Positions 7,571-15,433 of a DNA stretch of 64,000 nucleotides are shown here, in pieces (positions within the stretch are counted from its first letter, which is position 1; every line of letters starts with the position of its first letter). Both the position numbers and the translations under genes were made by a program. This stretch comes from CAYQXJ01 sp964421565 (GTDB lineage Bacteria > Planctomycetota > Brocadiia > SM23-32). The stretch lies in NCBI GenBank assembly GCA_964421565.1, contig CAYQXJ010000010.1, forward strand, positions 1 to 64,000. The letters are read 5' to 3'. The notes below the pieces were generated by a model. It was not told the DNA's origin and did no database searches. It saw only the letters and a list, made by a program, of their open reading frames with translations.

Positions 7571-8587
7571 TCAGGGCTTCACAAGGACCTTCAGGGCATT
7601 CGCCGTGAAAAACAGGTCGAGGGCTTCTTCAATCCTCTCAAGGGGAAACTCGTGGGTCACCAGTTCCCGCGCGGGCAGGCGATCGTCCGACACCATCCGC
7701 TGATTGTGCTTGAACTCCCCGATGGTGAAGTAGAACGAGCGGATGATGGTCATGTCGTTGAGCATCCATGTGCCCTTCAGCCGCTGCAGCTCCACCCGCC
7801 CGCCATACTCGCCCAGGATGTTTACAGCGCCCCCGGGCCTCACCAGGTCGAGCGCCTGCCAGATTGTGTCGAGCCGGCCCGCCGCCTCCACCACCAGGTC
7901 CACCCCGTGGGGGTGTCGCTCCCGGACGGCGGCCTCCAGGTCATCCGAGGCGGGGTCCAGCGGAATGGCGCCCAGCTCCGCGGCCCGGTCCCTGCGGTAG
8001 GGCGACGGCTCGGAGACGAAGATGTCCCGCGCGCCGAAGGCCTTTAGGAAAGTCACCGCCCCTACGCCGAGAGGTCCGGCCCCCATGATCAATGCGCTCT
8101 CGGCCTCACATCCCCCGGCCAGCCGGAGCCCGTGCCCGGCGGTGCCGAGTGTGTCGAGAAGCGCCACACCCTCGCCAAACGACACATCGTCAGCCAGAGG
8201 CAGGGCGTTTCGCTCCGGCACGACGATGTACTCCGCGTAGCCCCCGTCCGTGCTCCAGCCCAGAAGCCCACGTCTTTCGGGACAGATATTCTGCCGGTCG
8301 CCACGGCAGTACTCGCACACGCCGCAATGCATGGGGATATAGATGGCGACGCGCGTGCCCGGCGGCGTCGAGCAGCCAGTGCCGGCCCCATCCACCGCCC
8401 CGACCACCTCGTGGCCGGGGATTCGGCCGCCCGAACCTCCCTGGAAAACCTTGCGGTCAGACCCGCACACGCCGTTGGCGGCGACCCTGACTAGCAGCTC
8501 GCCCTTGCCAGGTACTGGAATGGGGACCGCACGCAGCTCGACCTCGCCGTCCCCAAGGAAGAATGCCGCACGCATCGTGTTCGCCAT
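7571..8587 (-). CDS. Zinc-dependent alcohol dehydrogenase (MDR family), sugar/polyol dehydrogenase-like
   Basis: This 338-residue medium-chain dehydrogenase starts at ATG 8587 behind GAGGGG. Catalytic zinc ligands are visible in GVCGSD and GHE near residues 38-66. The structural zinc site is the four-cysteine cluster CGVCEYC plus a Cys in RQNICPE (about residues 93-108). A Rossmann nucleotide-binding motif MGAGPLGVGAV lies near residue 167. The family oxidises secondary alcohols, often of sugars, sugar acids or threonine, with NAD(P). As first gene of the operon with a phosphodiesterase and altronate dehydratase, it may oxidise or reduce a hexuronate or aldonate. The exact substrate is not readable from sequence. 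Confidence 0.85.
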   Translation of the reverse strand: MANTMRAAFFLGDGEVELRAVPIPVPGKGELLVRVAANGVCGSDRKVFQGGSGGRIPGHEVVGAVDGAGTGCSTPPGTRVAIYIPMHCGVCEYCRGDRQNICPERRGLLGWSTDGGYAEYIVVPERNALPLADDVSFGEGVALLDTLGTAGHGLRLAGGCEAESALIMGAGPLGVGAVTFLKAFGARDIFVSEPSPYRRDRAAELGAIPLDPASDDLEAAVRERHPHGVDLVVEAAGRLDTIWQALDLVRPGGAVNILGEYGGRVELQRLKGTWMLNDMTIIRSFYFTIGEFKHNQRMVSDDRLPARELVTHEFPLERIEEALDLFFTANALKVLVKP

Positions 8588-8632
8588 CGTCGACCCCTCA
8601 GCGACTGAAGCTCTTCATCGGCCGAGGGCCCC

Positions 8633-8661
8633 ACTATAGCGGCAGCGACATGTGCGGGCAA
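8633..8661 (-). promoter_or_regulatory. Putative promoter of the adh-phosphodiesterase-uxaA operon
   Basis: On the minus strand TTGCCC (8656-8661), a 17-bp spacer and TATAGT (8633-8638) lie about 45 bp upstream of the dehydrogenase start. The rest of the 8588-8859 interval holds no gene that I can support. Confidence 0.45.
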
Positions 8662-8859
8662 CACGCCCGTCGCGCCCAGCCCGCGCTACATGCCATCGCC
8701 CGCTCAGGGGTTCGGCTGCTGCCACTGCTGTCCTCCTTCGCCCCGGTTGGGCTTGCGCACGCTGGACGCTGCGCAATCGCCGTATATCCTGTTGGGGCAG
8801 TGTTTTGAGACCCGGCAGCGGGCCCTGCACGGCCGACGTGGCACCGGACGCAGGGCTCG

Positions 8860-10149
8860 TCACGCTCCTGAGGTAAGGCTCTCCTCCAGCTTGCTGAGGA
8901 GTCGGGCGCGCTCGGCCAGGCGTTCGGCCGAGAGCACACCCGAAGCGGTGACGATGCGGTCGATGAGTTCCGACGGGACCTGCTCGAAGTAGGGGTTGCG
9001 GACGGAGACGCTTGCGATGGGATCGCCGAGCTCCTCGGGGGGCATCTGCTCGATGGATGGTTGATGACCGGCGGGCAGCACTTTGCTCTCGCCTGCCACG
9101 CAGAGCGCGGTGGCGCCGGCCTGCGCAGCGGCGCAGCAGAGGGCATATGTGCCGGTCTTGTTCACCACGGAGCCGTCCGCGAGGACGCCGTCGGCCCCGA
9201 ACAGGACGACATCAGCGTCCTGGACGGCCGCCGCGGCTGCTGCGTCGGTTAGAAGTACGGTTTCCAGCCCGAAAGAGGCGGCGGTCTCTGCTGTGCGGCG
9301 GCCTTCGTTCGCGGGCCTCGACTCGGCCACGATCAGCCGTCGCAACCAGCGACGTGCCTCGTGCAGAGCGCCCAGCGCCATGGAGCTGTAGCTGAGGGTA
9401 ACCACCGTTGCACCCGGCGGCAGTTCGCCGGCTGCGCTCCGGGGGGCCAGGACAGCGGCCTGCTCGCGCGAACCGATCAGCGCGCCGATCGCTTCGCCCT
9501 TCGGGTCGATGCCTGCTTCCTGCACCAGGTCGAACACTTCGAGCGCAGCCGAACGCACCGTTGCCATGCTGGGGCGCAGGTCAGCGGCGCGCCGGCACGC
9601 TTCGCGCGCCTCGTCCGGGCCCGTGGCGCTGGCGGCGGCCGCGCGCAGCCCATCCAGCGTCCATATTCCGAGCTCGTGGGCTCCGTGTTCGCGGTCAACC
9701 CGAACGTCGTGGAAGATACGTCCAGGATCGGGCGGTCCCTCATGGTCGGCCACGGCCTGCCATGCATCCGCGAGCTTGGGCACGCTGCGCCGCTCAGCGA
9801 TAGAGCCCGGCTCGACCCACTCGAATCTCACGTGCTCCCAGTCCCGCTGCACGGCATCGGGGCAGAGGCAGCGGAAGCGGAAGGGATGAACCACCCAGTG
9901 CGTGGCGAGGGCCCAATCGGTGAAGCGGACGGCTCTGCCGATGGAGCGCAGCCCCACTGCATCCTCGTTGAGCCCTGTTTCCTCGCGGATCTCGCGCAGC
10001 GCACCGCGGACGGGCGCTTCGGTTTCGACACTGCCGCTGATGGCGGCCCAGCGGCCGGGGTAGGTGCGAACCTCATCGCTGCGGCGGCCCAGAAGCACGC
10101 GACCGTCGGCGCGCTGCAGGAAGGCGGTGACCACGTGTCGCAGTTCCAT
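8860..10149 (-). CDS. Nudix hydrolase fused to an eIF2B/ribose-1,5-bisphosphate isomerase-like domain
   Basis: This 429-residue protein has two parts. Residues about 1-140 form a Nudix domain with a complete box running from GSVETEAP to REIREETGL (about residues 38-60). Residues about 165-429 resemble the eIF2B alpha/beta/delta family, including the segments VLFGADGVLADGSVVNKTGTY and CVAGESKVLP. That fold is used by methylthioribose-1-phosphate isomerase and archaeal ribose-1,5-bisphosphate isomerase. The fusion suggests sequential steps on a nucleotide or phosphoribosyl metabolite: hydrolysis of a diphosphate, then isomerisation or sensing of the sugar phosphate. ATG 10149 follows a GGAG site. 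It is third in a minus operon behind two glycosyltransferases, with a 38-bp gap, so it could also act on a nucleotide-sugar by-product. Confidence 0.8.
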   Translation of the reverse strand: MELRHVVTAFLQRADGRVLLGRRSDEVRTYPGRWAAISGSVETEAPVRGALREIREETGLNEDAVGLRSIGRAVRFTDWALATHWVVHPFRFRCLCPDAVQRDWEHVRFEWVEPGSIAERRSVPKLADAWQAVADHEGPPDPGRIFHDVRVDREHGAHELGIWTLDGLRAAAASATGPDEAREACRRAADLRPSMATVRSAALEVFDLVQEAGIDPKGEAIGALIGSREQAAVLAPRSAAGELPPGATVVTLSYSSMALGALHEARRWLRRLIVAESRPANEGRRTAETAASFGLETVLLTDAAAAAAVQDADVVLFGADGVLADGSVVNKTGTYALCCAAAQAGATALCVAGESKVLPAGHQPSIEQMPPEELGDPIASVSVRNPYFEQVPSELIDRIVTASGVLSAERLAERARLLSKLEESLTSGA

Positions 10150-10187
10150 GGCGCGCTCCGGGCATGGTTCGGCCGACGGGCGGGGAG

Positions 10188-11414
10188 TCAGAACTCCGGC
10201 GGGAACTCGACCGGATCGCCGTCGTAGACCTCTCGCCGTGCGGCCTCATAGGCATCGTAGTATTGCCTGGCGACGACCTGCCAGCTCACAACGTCCGTCA
10301 GGTATCGGTAAAGCTTGTGACCCAGGTCCCACCGCAGACCTTCATCGGTGGCAAGTCGCACCACCTTTTCGCGCAGCATGCGCCGGTTGGTGAACAGCAA
10401 GCCCCCGCCGCTTTCGAGGGTCTGTGCAGTCAGCCCTTCGAGGGGGGCGGTGGTCACGTATGGCTTGTTGAGGGCGATGATGCGGGCGAGGGTGCCCGAC
10501 TGCGTTTCATCCAGGCTTGGCAGCACCACGAAGTCGCAGATTCCCATGACCTTGTAGTAGGGGTCCCCCCGGGGGGTGAAGCGGAAGAAGTGGGCTATGC
10601 CCTTCTCCTCCAGCAGGCGCACGCCGTCCACGTAGCGTTTGAAGTCCTGGTGGTGGTGGGGGTCGCGGATGTCGCCTGCGCCGAGCAGCACCCATTCCTG
10701 CCCGGTTTCGCGGCAGATCTCCTCGTGCACCTCGTCCCACATGTCGGTCATGATGTCCCAGCGCTTGTTGGACTGTATCCAGCCGACCAAGCCGATAATG
10801 TGTTTGCCGCGCAGCTTGCCGAGGCCGAGCTCCTGCTTAAGCCGTTCCACCTCGTCGATGCCGAACCGTTTGTCGGGCCGGGCGCCGTGGGGGACGATCA
10901 TGATATTGCGCGGCCTCTGCCAGTTGTGCGAGCTCCAAACCCAGTCCAGCCGCCACTTCTGGTAGTGGCACTTGAACAGCAGCACATTGGTGCGGTGGGC
11001 CAGCTCGTGGATGAACTCTTCCTCATGGTCCTTCATGCGGCCGTGCACGGTATGCGGCTCGACGACGGTCGGCACGTCCTTCAACTCATCCAGCAGGTTC
11101 AGGAAGCCGCGATTCTGGTCCGAGATGCCTTCGTCATCCACGTAATCGTAGAGTCCGTATTCGTGCTGCAGGTGCACAGCGTAGGGGTCCAGTTCGTTGA
11201 CTTTCTGCGCCACCGCTTGGTGCCAGTCCGCCCGTGTCATGTCGATCAGGGGGAAGACGTTCTCCCCCTCGCCGTCAACGTGGCTGATAACGTACGCGGG
11301 CCGGTCGGGCTGCTCCTTGCGGATGAACTCGAGAGCCTCCTCGGTGAAGGTGCCGATGCCACACTTGCGCGGCGGCCAACTGCTTATCATCACCACGGGT
11401 TTGTTGCGAGTCAC
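10188..11414 (-). CDS. Glycosyltransferase, GT4-like (group 1)
   Basis: This 408-residue protein opens with VVMISSWPPRKCGIGTFTEE, a glycine-rich acceptor-side signature of GT-B group 1 enzymes, and has a C-terminal half containing LGKLRGKHIIGLVGWI and a sugar-nucleotide-binding region with SLDETQSGTLARIIALNKP. The glutamate in SLDETQSG fits the E-x7-E region of GT4 enzymes. No transmembrane segment is visible, so it is cytosolic or membrane-associated. I chose GTG 11414 because AGAGGTGAT lies at the right distance; ATG 11420 is possible but too close. It sits 49 bp after the larger glycosyltransferase and shares its PPxxCGIxTFT opening, so the two probably work on one glycan. Confidence 0.85.
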   Translation of the reverse strand: MTRNKPVVMISSWPPRKCGIGTFTEEALEFIRKEQPDRPAYVISHVDGEGENVFPLIDMTRADWHQAVAQKVNELDPYAVHLQHEYGLYDYVDDEGISDQNRGFLNLLDELKDVPTVVEPHTVHGRMKDHEEEFIHELAHRTNVLLFKCHYQKWRLDWVWSSHNWQRPRNIMIVPHGARPDKRFGIDEVERLKQELGLGKLRGKHIIGLVGWIQSNKRWDIMTDMWDEVHEEICRETGQEWVLLGAGDIRDPHHHQDFKRYVDGVRLLEEKGIAHFFRFTPRGDPYYKVMGICDFVVLPSLDETQSGTLARIIALNKPYVTTAPLEGLTAQTLESGGGLLFTNRRMLREKVVRLATDEGLRWDLGHKLYRYLTDVVSWQVVARQYYDAYEAARREVYDGDPVEFPPEF

Positions 11415-11463
11415 GGACATCACCTCTGGTGAATAGGGGACAGTTGCGGCATTCTCATGGCTA

Positions 11464-13737
11464 TCAGCGCGTTGCGCTCCCGGGCACCATGCGATTTTGC
11501 TCGCTAAACAGCTCGGTCAGCGTAAGCAGTGCCAGCAGGCAGCAGAGAGTGCTTTCGGCGCCCTTGTTATTGTTGGCGCCGTGTTCGCAGAGGCCGTCGG
11601 CGCAGCCCCCGCTCTTGAAGTCGTAGAGCGGTTGCCCTTTGTCGTTGACCCCCAGGAACCAGTCGAACGCCTGTCGCATGTGGCGCAGGTAGGCGCGCTT
11701 GCCGGTCAGGCGGAAGGCGACCTTGCACGCCTCCACCAGGCCACAGGCGTCGATGGGCTGTTGGTCGTATTCTGCGCGCACGTCTCCCTGGCGATGCCAG
11801 CCGGCATTGCCGACCAGCGAGAAGTGGTCGCCCCGGTCGCACATGTTGATCAGGAAGTCCAGGCTCTGCTGCGCCACCTGCCCGTAGCGCTCGTTGCGCG
11901 TAACCTCGTAGGCGATGAAAAGGGACTGCGATATCACGGCATTGTCGTAAGTTATGGCGTCTTCGAACCAGGGCCAGTCCTTGCTCGATTCGGCATCGAA
12001 CTGTGCCGTGTGTGCCCTGCCCATGCGGTCGATCTTCTCCACGATGTCGTCGGCCTCGGGATAGCACTGCAGGTAGTAGTAGAGCCCGAGCACGCCGTAC
12101 GACCTTCCCCTCAGGTTCAGTGAATGCATGTTCACAAGGGCGCGCTCGAACATCTCTCGCGTCAGGTAGAAGTTGCTTCTCGGCCCACGGTACATGGCAT
12201 ATCCCAGCCCCCAGAGCGCGCGGCCGTAGCAGTCGTCGCTGCCGACCTCGTCGAGGAACTGTCGGTCGTAGCTCATGAAGTTGTGGAACAGCCCGTCGGA
12301 CCGTTGCGCGTAGTTCAGAAACGAGAGGTATATATCGGAGAGCCGCCGGGCTTCGGACGAGCGGTACAGATCGTAGTACTTGGTGGTGACAACCAGCGCC
12401 CGCGCGTTGTCGTCGGTGCAGTAGCCGTGCGAGCGGTCGGGGATGTTGAACTTGGCGTGTTGCAGCAGGCCCGTATCGTCCGTCAGGCGCGCCAGATGGT
12501 CTAGCCTGGGCCTCGGCAGCCCGGTGATCGGCAGCGTGTAGCGCAGGCTGACGTCCGGCATGGAGGCCCGCACGCGGGCCGTGGAGATCGCCGCGCGGAA
12601 CGTCTCCAGATACTGCCCTCCCACCTCGGGCCAGGTCATGCGCCGGCTGAACTCGTAAGCGGTGGAACGCATGTCCATGACCTTCGCCGGGCTGTTGAGC
12701 AGGTCGAGCAGGGCCTCCCCCATGCTCTGGGGGTTGCGGAACTCCACCAGCACGCCTCGCCCGTCCGCCAGCAGCTCCTCCGCATACCAGTAGGGGGTTG
12801 ATACGATGGGTTTGCCGGCGCCCAGGGCGTAAGCCAGCGTGCCGCTGGTTATCTGTTCCCGGTTGAGGTAGGGGGTAATGTAGATGTCGGTGGCCTTCAG
12901 GAACTCGCACAGCTCTTCGGTGCTGACAAAGCGGTCACTGAACAGCACGTTCCGCTGCAGCCCCAGGTCGCGGGCAAGGCGCTGCAGGCTCAGGCGGTAG
13001 CTCTCGCCCTGTTCCCGCACGATGTTCGGGTGCGTGGCGCCGAGGATGATGTAGCAGAGGTTCGGGAATTCCTCGACCACCGGCGGCAGCGATTGCAGCG
13101 CGAACTCGATGCCTTTGCCCGGGCTGAGCAGCCCGAAGGTCAGCAGCAGCTCCCGGCCCTCCATCTCGAACTGGTCCTTGTAGTGGCCCGGTTCCACGAG
13201 CGGTATCTCCGGCACGCCGTGGTGGATGAGCTTGATCTTCTGCTCCGGCGCGCCGTAGACGTCGATCAGGAAGTTCTTCGCCCGCTCGGCCATCACCACC
13301 AGGTAGCTGCTCAGCGTCACCAGCTCCTCGGTCACGGCGCGCTGGCCCTCGCCAGGCTCCTTGAGCACCGTGTGCATGGTGGTCACGATGGGGCAGCGCA
13401 ACTCGCGCAGCAGGTCCAGTATGTAGGCGCCGTCCCGTCCGCCGAAGATGCCGTACTCGTGCTGGACGGAGACCGCCCGCACCTTGTTGTAGTTTAGGTA
13501 CTCGGCGGCGCGTACGTAGTCTGCGTTATCATGCTTGGCTAGCTTGTACTGAACCTCGTCGGGGTAGTCCTGGTCCTCTTCGCCCTCATCGACGGCGATG
13601 ACGACTGTGCGCAGTCGGCCCTGCATGTTTTGGCGAACGGCGCCGGCCACGTCCCGGGTAAACGTGGCAATGCCGCACTGTGTCGGCGGGTAGGTGGCGA
13701 TGAACGCTATGGCGTCCTGAAAGTCGCTCTCCGACAC
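11464..13737 (-). CDS. Bifunctional-looking GT4 glycosyltransferase with C-terminal (alpha/alpha)6-type domain
   Basis: The 757-residue product starts at GTG 13737 behind GGGAGAG; a longer open frame upstream lacks a ribosome site. Residues about 1-395 are a GT-B glycosyltransferase: FIATYPPTQCGIATFTRD at the front, LLTFGLLSPGKGIEFAL in the middle, and DIYITPYLNREQITSGTLAYALG as donor-binding region. Residues about 420-757 are rich in Trp, Tyr and aromatic helices (GYCTDDNARALV, GRALWGLGYAMY, PWFEDAITYDNA, CGLVEACKVAF), typical of a six-hairpin toroid as in many glycosidases. A glycosyltransferase joined to such a domain suggests synthesis plus trimming or recognition of the same oligosaccharide. 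Whether the toroid is catalytic is unknown. It is first gene in the operon with GT 10188 and the Nudix fusion. Confidence 0.8.
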   Translation of the reverse strand: MSESDFQDAIAFIATYPPTQCGIATFTRDVAGAVRQNMQGRLRTVVIAVDEGEEDQDYPDEVQYKLAKHDNADYVRAAEYLNYNKVRAVSVQHEYGIFGGRDGAYILDLLRELRCPIVTTMHTVLKEPGEGQRAVTEELVTLSSYLVVMAERAKNFLIDVYGAPEQKIKLIHHGVPEIPLVEPGHYKDQFEMEGRELLLTFGLLSPGKGIEFALQSLPPVVEEFPNLCYIILGATHPNIVREQGESYRLSLQRLARDLGLQRNVLFSDRFVSTEELCEFLKATDIYITPYLNREQITSGTLAYALGAGKPIVSTPYWYAEELLADGRGVLVEFRNPQSMGEALLDLLNSPAKVMDMRSTAYEFSRRMTWPEVGGQYLETFRAAISTARVRASMPDVSLRYTLPITGLPRPRLDHLARLTDDTGLLQHAKFNIPDRSHGYCTDDNARALVVTTKYYDLYRSSEARRLSDIYLSFLNYAQRSDGLFHNFMSYDRQFLDEVGSDDCYGRALWGLGYAMYRGPRSNFYLTREMFERALVNMHSLNLRGRSYGVLGLYYYLQCYPEADDIVEKIDRMGRAHTAQFDAESSKDWPWFEDAITYDNAVISQSLFIAYEVTRNERYGQVAQQSLDFLINMCDRGDHFSLVGNAGWHRQGDVRAEYDQQPIDACGLVEACKVAFRLTGKRAYLRHMRQAFDWFLGVNDKGQPLYDFKSGGCADGLCEHGANNNKGAESTLCCLLALLTLTELFSEQNRMVPGSATR

Positions 13738-13810
13738 GGTTGCTCTCCCTGGGCTGAGCGCGGCTTCAGGCGACCGGGGGCAACCCCGCGCGCCCGCAGC
13801 CGCCAATAGC

Positions 13811-13840
13811 ATTATAGGGCCAATACCCGAAACCGCTCAA
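13811..13840 (-). promoter_or_regulatory. Putative promoter of the glycosyltransferase operon
   Basis: On the minus strand TTGAGC (13835-13840), 18 bp and a perfect TATAAT (13811-13816) stand about 75 bp before the GTG start at 13737, in the gap after pgi. Confidence 0.5.
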
Positions 13841-13859
13841 GGAATGGGCCCTTCCGGCG

Positions 13860-15248
13860 CTACCGCTGGCCCTTCGGCGGCTGGTAGCCTTGGCGACCCA
13901 TCAGGCCGTACGTGTACTGCTTGCCCAGCTCGACGCCCGGCTGGTTGAACGTGTTCACGTCGAGCAGGCAGCCCATGTAGGTGACAGCATACTCGAAGAA
14001 CATGAACAGCTCGCCGAGGGCGTGAGCGTTCACCCGGGGGATGCGCAGCACGATGTTCGGGCGCTCCTTGTCGCGAAGCGCCGCCCGCGTGGCGGCCAGC
14101 TCGCTGCCGAACAGCTCCCCGAACGTGTGATCGGCCAGGTAGCCGAGCTCCGGCTCACTACCGCCCTCGCAGATGGCCAGGTCACGGCTGGGCAGCAGCT
14201 TCTCCACCTCCACAAGCGTTACGACTTTGTCGAACCGGCCGTCCTGGAACAGTTGCATCACCGAGTGCTGATCGGTCACCCCGACGGCCCCGACTGGTGT
14301 CGGGCCGACGAAGACATCCTTCTCGTGCAGCCCGTCGCGCTTGCCCAGGCTCTCGGCCCAGAGCTGGCAGAACCAGTCGGCTAACCGGCTCAAGGCGCTG
14401 CCGTAGGGCATCAGCACGCTTATCGGTTTGCCGTCTTCATAGAACAGGTACTGGATGGCCGCGTAGAGGGCGGCCGGGTTGTCCGGCAGTTCAGGTGTTC
14501 GGCATCGATCGTCCATGGCGGAGGCGGCGTCAAGCATCTCTTCGATGTCGATGCCGCCGACGGCTGCGCTCAGCAGCCCCACGGCGCTCAGCACGCTGAA
14601 GCGCCCGCCCACGTTGGCCGGTATCGGCAGTGTGAAGTACCCGTCCGCGCGGGCAATACGGCGTAGCAGGCTTCTCTGCGGCTCGGGGTCAGTCGTAGCG
14701 ATGATGTGCTCCCGCGGCTCCAGGCCGTTGCGGCGCAACAGGTCGCGGAAGAACAGGAACTCGCTCATCGTCTCGGCGGTCGAGCCGCTCTTCGTGATCA
14801 CGTTGAACACCGTTGCGTCGAGTTCGCCCTCGATGGCGGCCAAAAAATCCGCCAGCAGCGCCGGGTCCACGTTGTCCAGCACGAAGATGCGCGGCCCGCC
14901 CATGCGGCCCGGATGGTCGGCGGGCAGCAGATTGTGAAACGCGTGATTGAGGGCGCCGTGCGTGGCGATGTTGCCGAGGGCCGAGCCCCCGATGCCCAAC
15001 ACTACGAAGTTGCGGCACCATTCGCGCAGTTCAGCGGCTTTCTGCTTGATGGTATCGGCCGTCTCGGTATCGTAGGGCAGCTCCATGAAGCCGACCTCGT
15101 CGCCCCGCCAGTCCTCAATCTCCTGGTAGTGGCGAGTGATGCGCCCTGCCAGGCCGGCGACGTGGTCGGGATCGAGCCCCTGGTCGGACCCGATCGCCTG
15201 CTCATACGCGTTCGTGACGTCCAGTTCCAGCACGCTCTTCTCGCTCAT
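13860..15248 (-). CDS. pgi: Glucose-6-phosphate isomerase
   Basis: This 462-residue protein is a short (Bacillus-like) phosphoglucose isomerase that interconverts glucose-6-phosphate and fructose-6-phosphate in the cytosol. Recognisable landmarks are the sugar-phosphate loop VLGIGGSALGNIA (about residues 78-90), ITKSGSTAETMSEFLFF with the SGST phosphate-binding motif, GGRFSVLSAVGLLSA, and the C-terminal QPGVELGKQYTYGL carrying the expected lysine. I chose ATG 15248, which has GGAG eight bases upstream; an in-frame ATG about 40 bases further upstream would add roughly 14 residues. It is transcribed divergently from the rhamnosidase gene and links sugar breakdown and glycan synthesis in this region to glycolysis. 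Confidence 0.92.
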   Translation of the reverse strand: MSEKSVLELDVTNAYEQAIGSDQGLDPDHVAGLAGRITRHYQEIEDWRGDEVGFMELPYDTETADTIKQKAAELREWCRNFVVLGIGGSALGNIATHGALNHAFHNLLPADHPGRMGGPRIFVLDNVDPALLADFLAAIEGELDATVFNVITKSGSTAETMSEFLFFRDLLRRNGLEPREHIIATTDPEPQRSLLRRIARADGYFTLPIPANVGGRFSVLSAVGLLSAAVGGIDIEEMLDAASAMDDRCRTPELPDNPAALYAAIQYLFYEDGKPISVLMPYGSALSRLADWFCQLWAESLGKRDGLHEKDVFVGPTPVGAVGVTDQHSVMQLFQDGRFDKVVTLVEVEKLLPSRDLAICEGGSEPELGYLADHTFGELFGSELAATRAALRDKERPNIVLRIPRVNAHALGELFMFFEYAVTYMGCLLDVNTFNQPGVELGKQYTYGLMGRQGYQPPKGQR

Positions 15249-15315
15249 GGCATCGCTCCGGTGTGACTTTTGCGTGGAGACCCGACTCATCGGGTCCTTG
15301 CCCCCAACCATTTAC

Positions 15316-15343
15316 ATTATGCCCGGATGCCATCCGCGCGCAA
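15316..15343 (-). promoter_or_regulatory. Putative pgi promoter
   Basis: On the minus strand TTGCGC (15338-15343), 16 bp and CATAAT (15316-15321) give a start about 60 bases before the chosen pgi ATG. Confidence 0.35.
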
Positions 15344-15349
15344 CCGCAC

Positions 15350-15367
15350 GCAACGGTGCACCGTTGC
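15350..15367. promoter_or_regulatory. 18-bp perfect palindrome, candidate operator between pgi and rhamnosidase
   Basis: GCAACGGTGCACCGTTGC is a perfect 18-bp inverted repeat. Its right arm overlaps the -35 hexamer of the rhamnosidase promoter, and its left end lies 7 bp beyond the pgi -35. A dimeric repressor bound here would block the rhamnosidase promoter and could affect pgi as well. No regulator gene is adjacent. Confidence 0.5.
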
Positions 15368-15392
15368 ATGCCGCGCTCGGGGGCATTAGCAT
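15364..15392 (+). promoter_or_regulatory. Putative rhamnosidase promoter
   Basis: TTGCAT (15364-15369), 17 bp and TAGCAT (15387-15392) precede the ATG at 15434 by about 40 bp. The -35 overlaps the palindrome at 15350-15367. Confidence 0.45.
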
Positions 15393-15433
15393 CCTCGCCC
15401 GTTCCTTCCGACACTGTTTGCGCGGAGTTTGCC

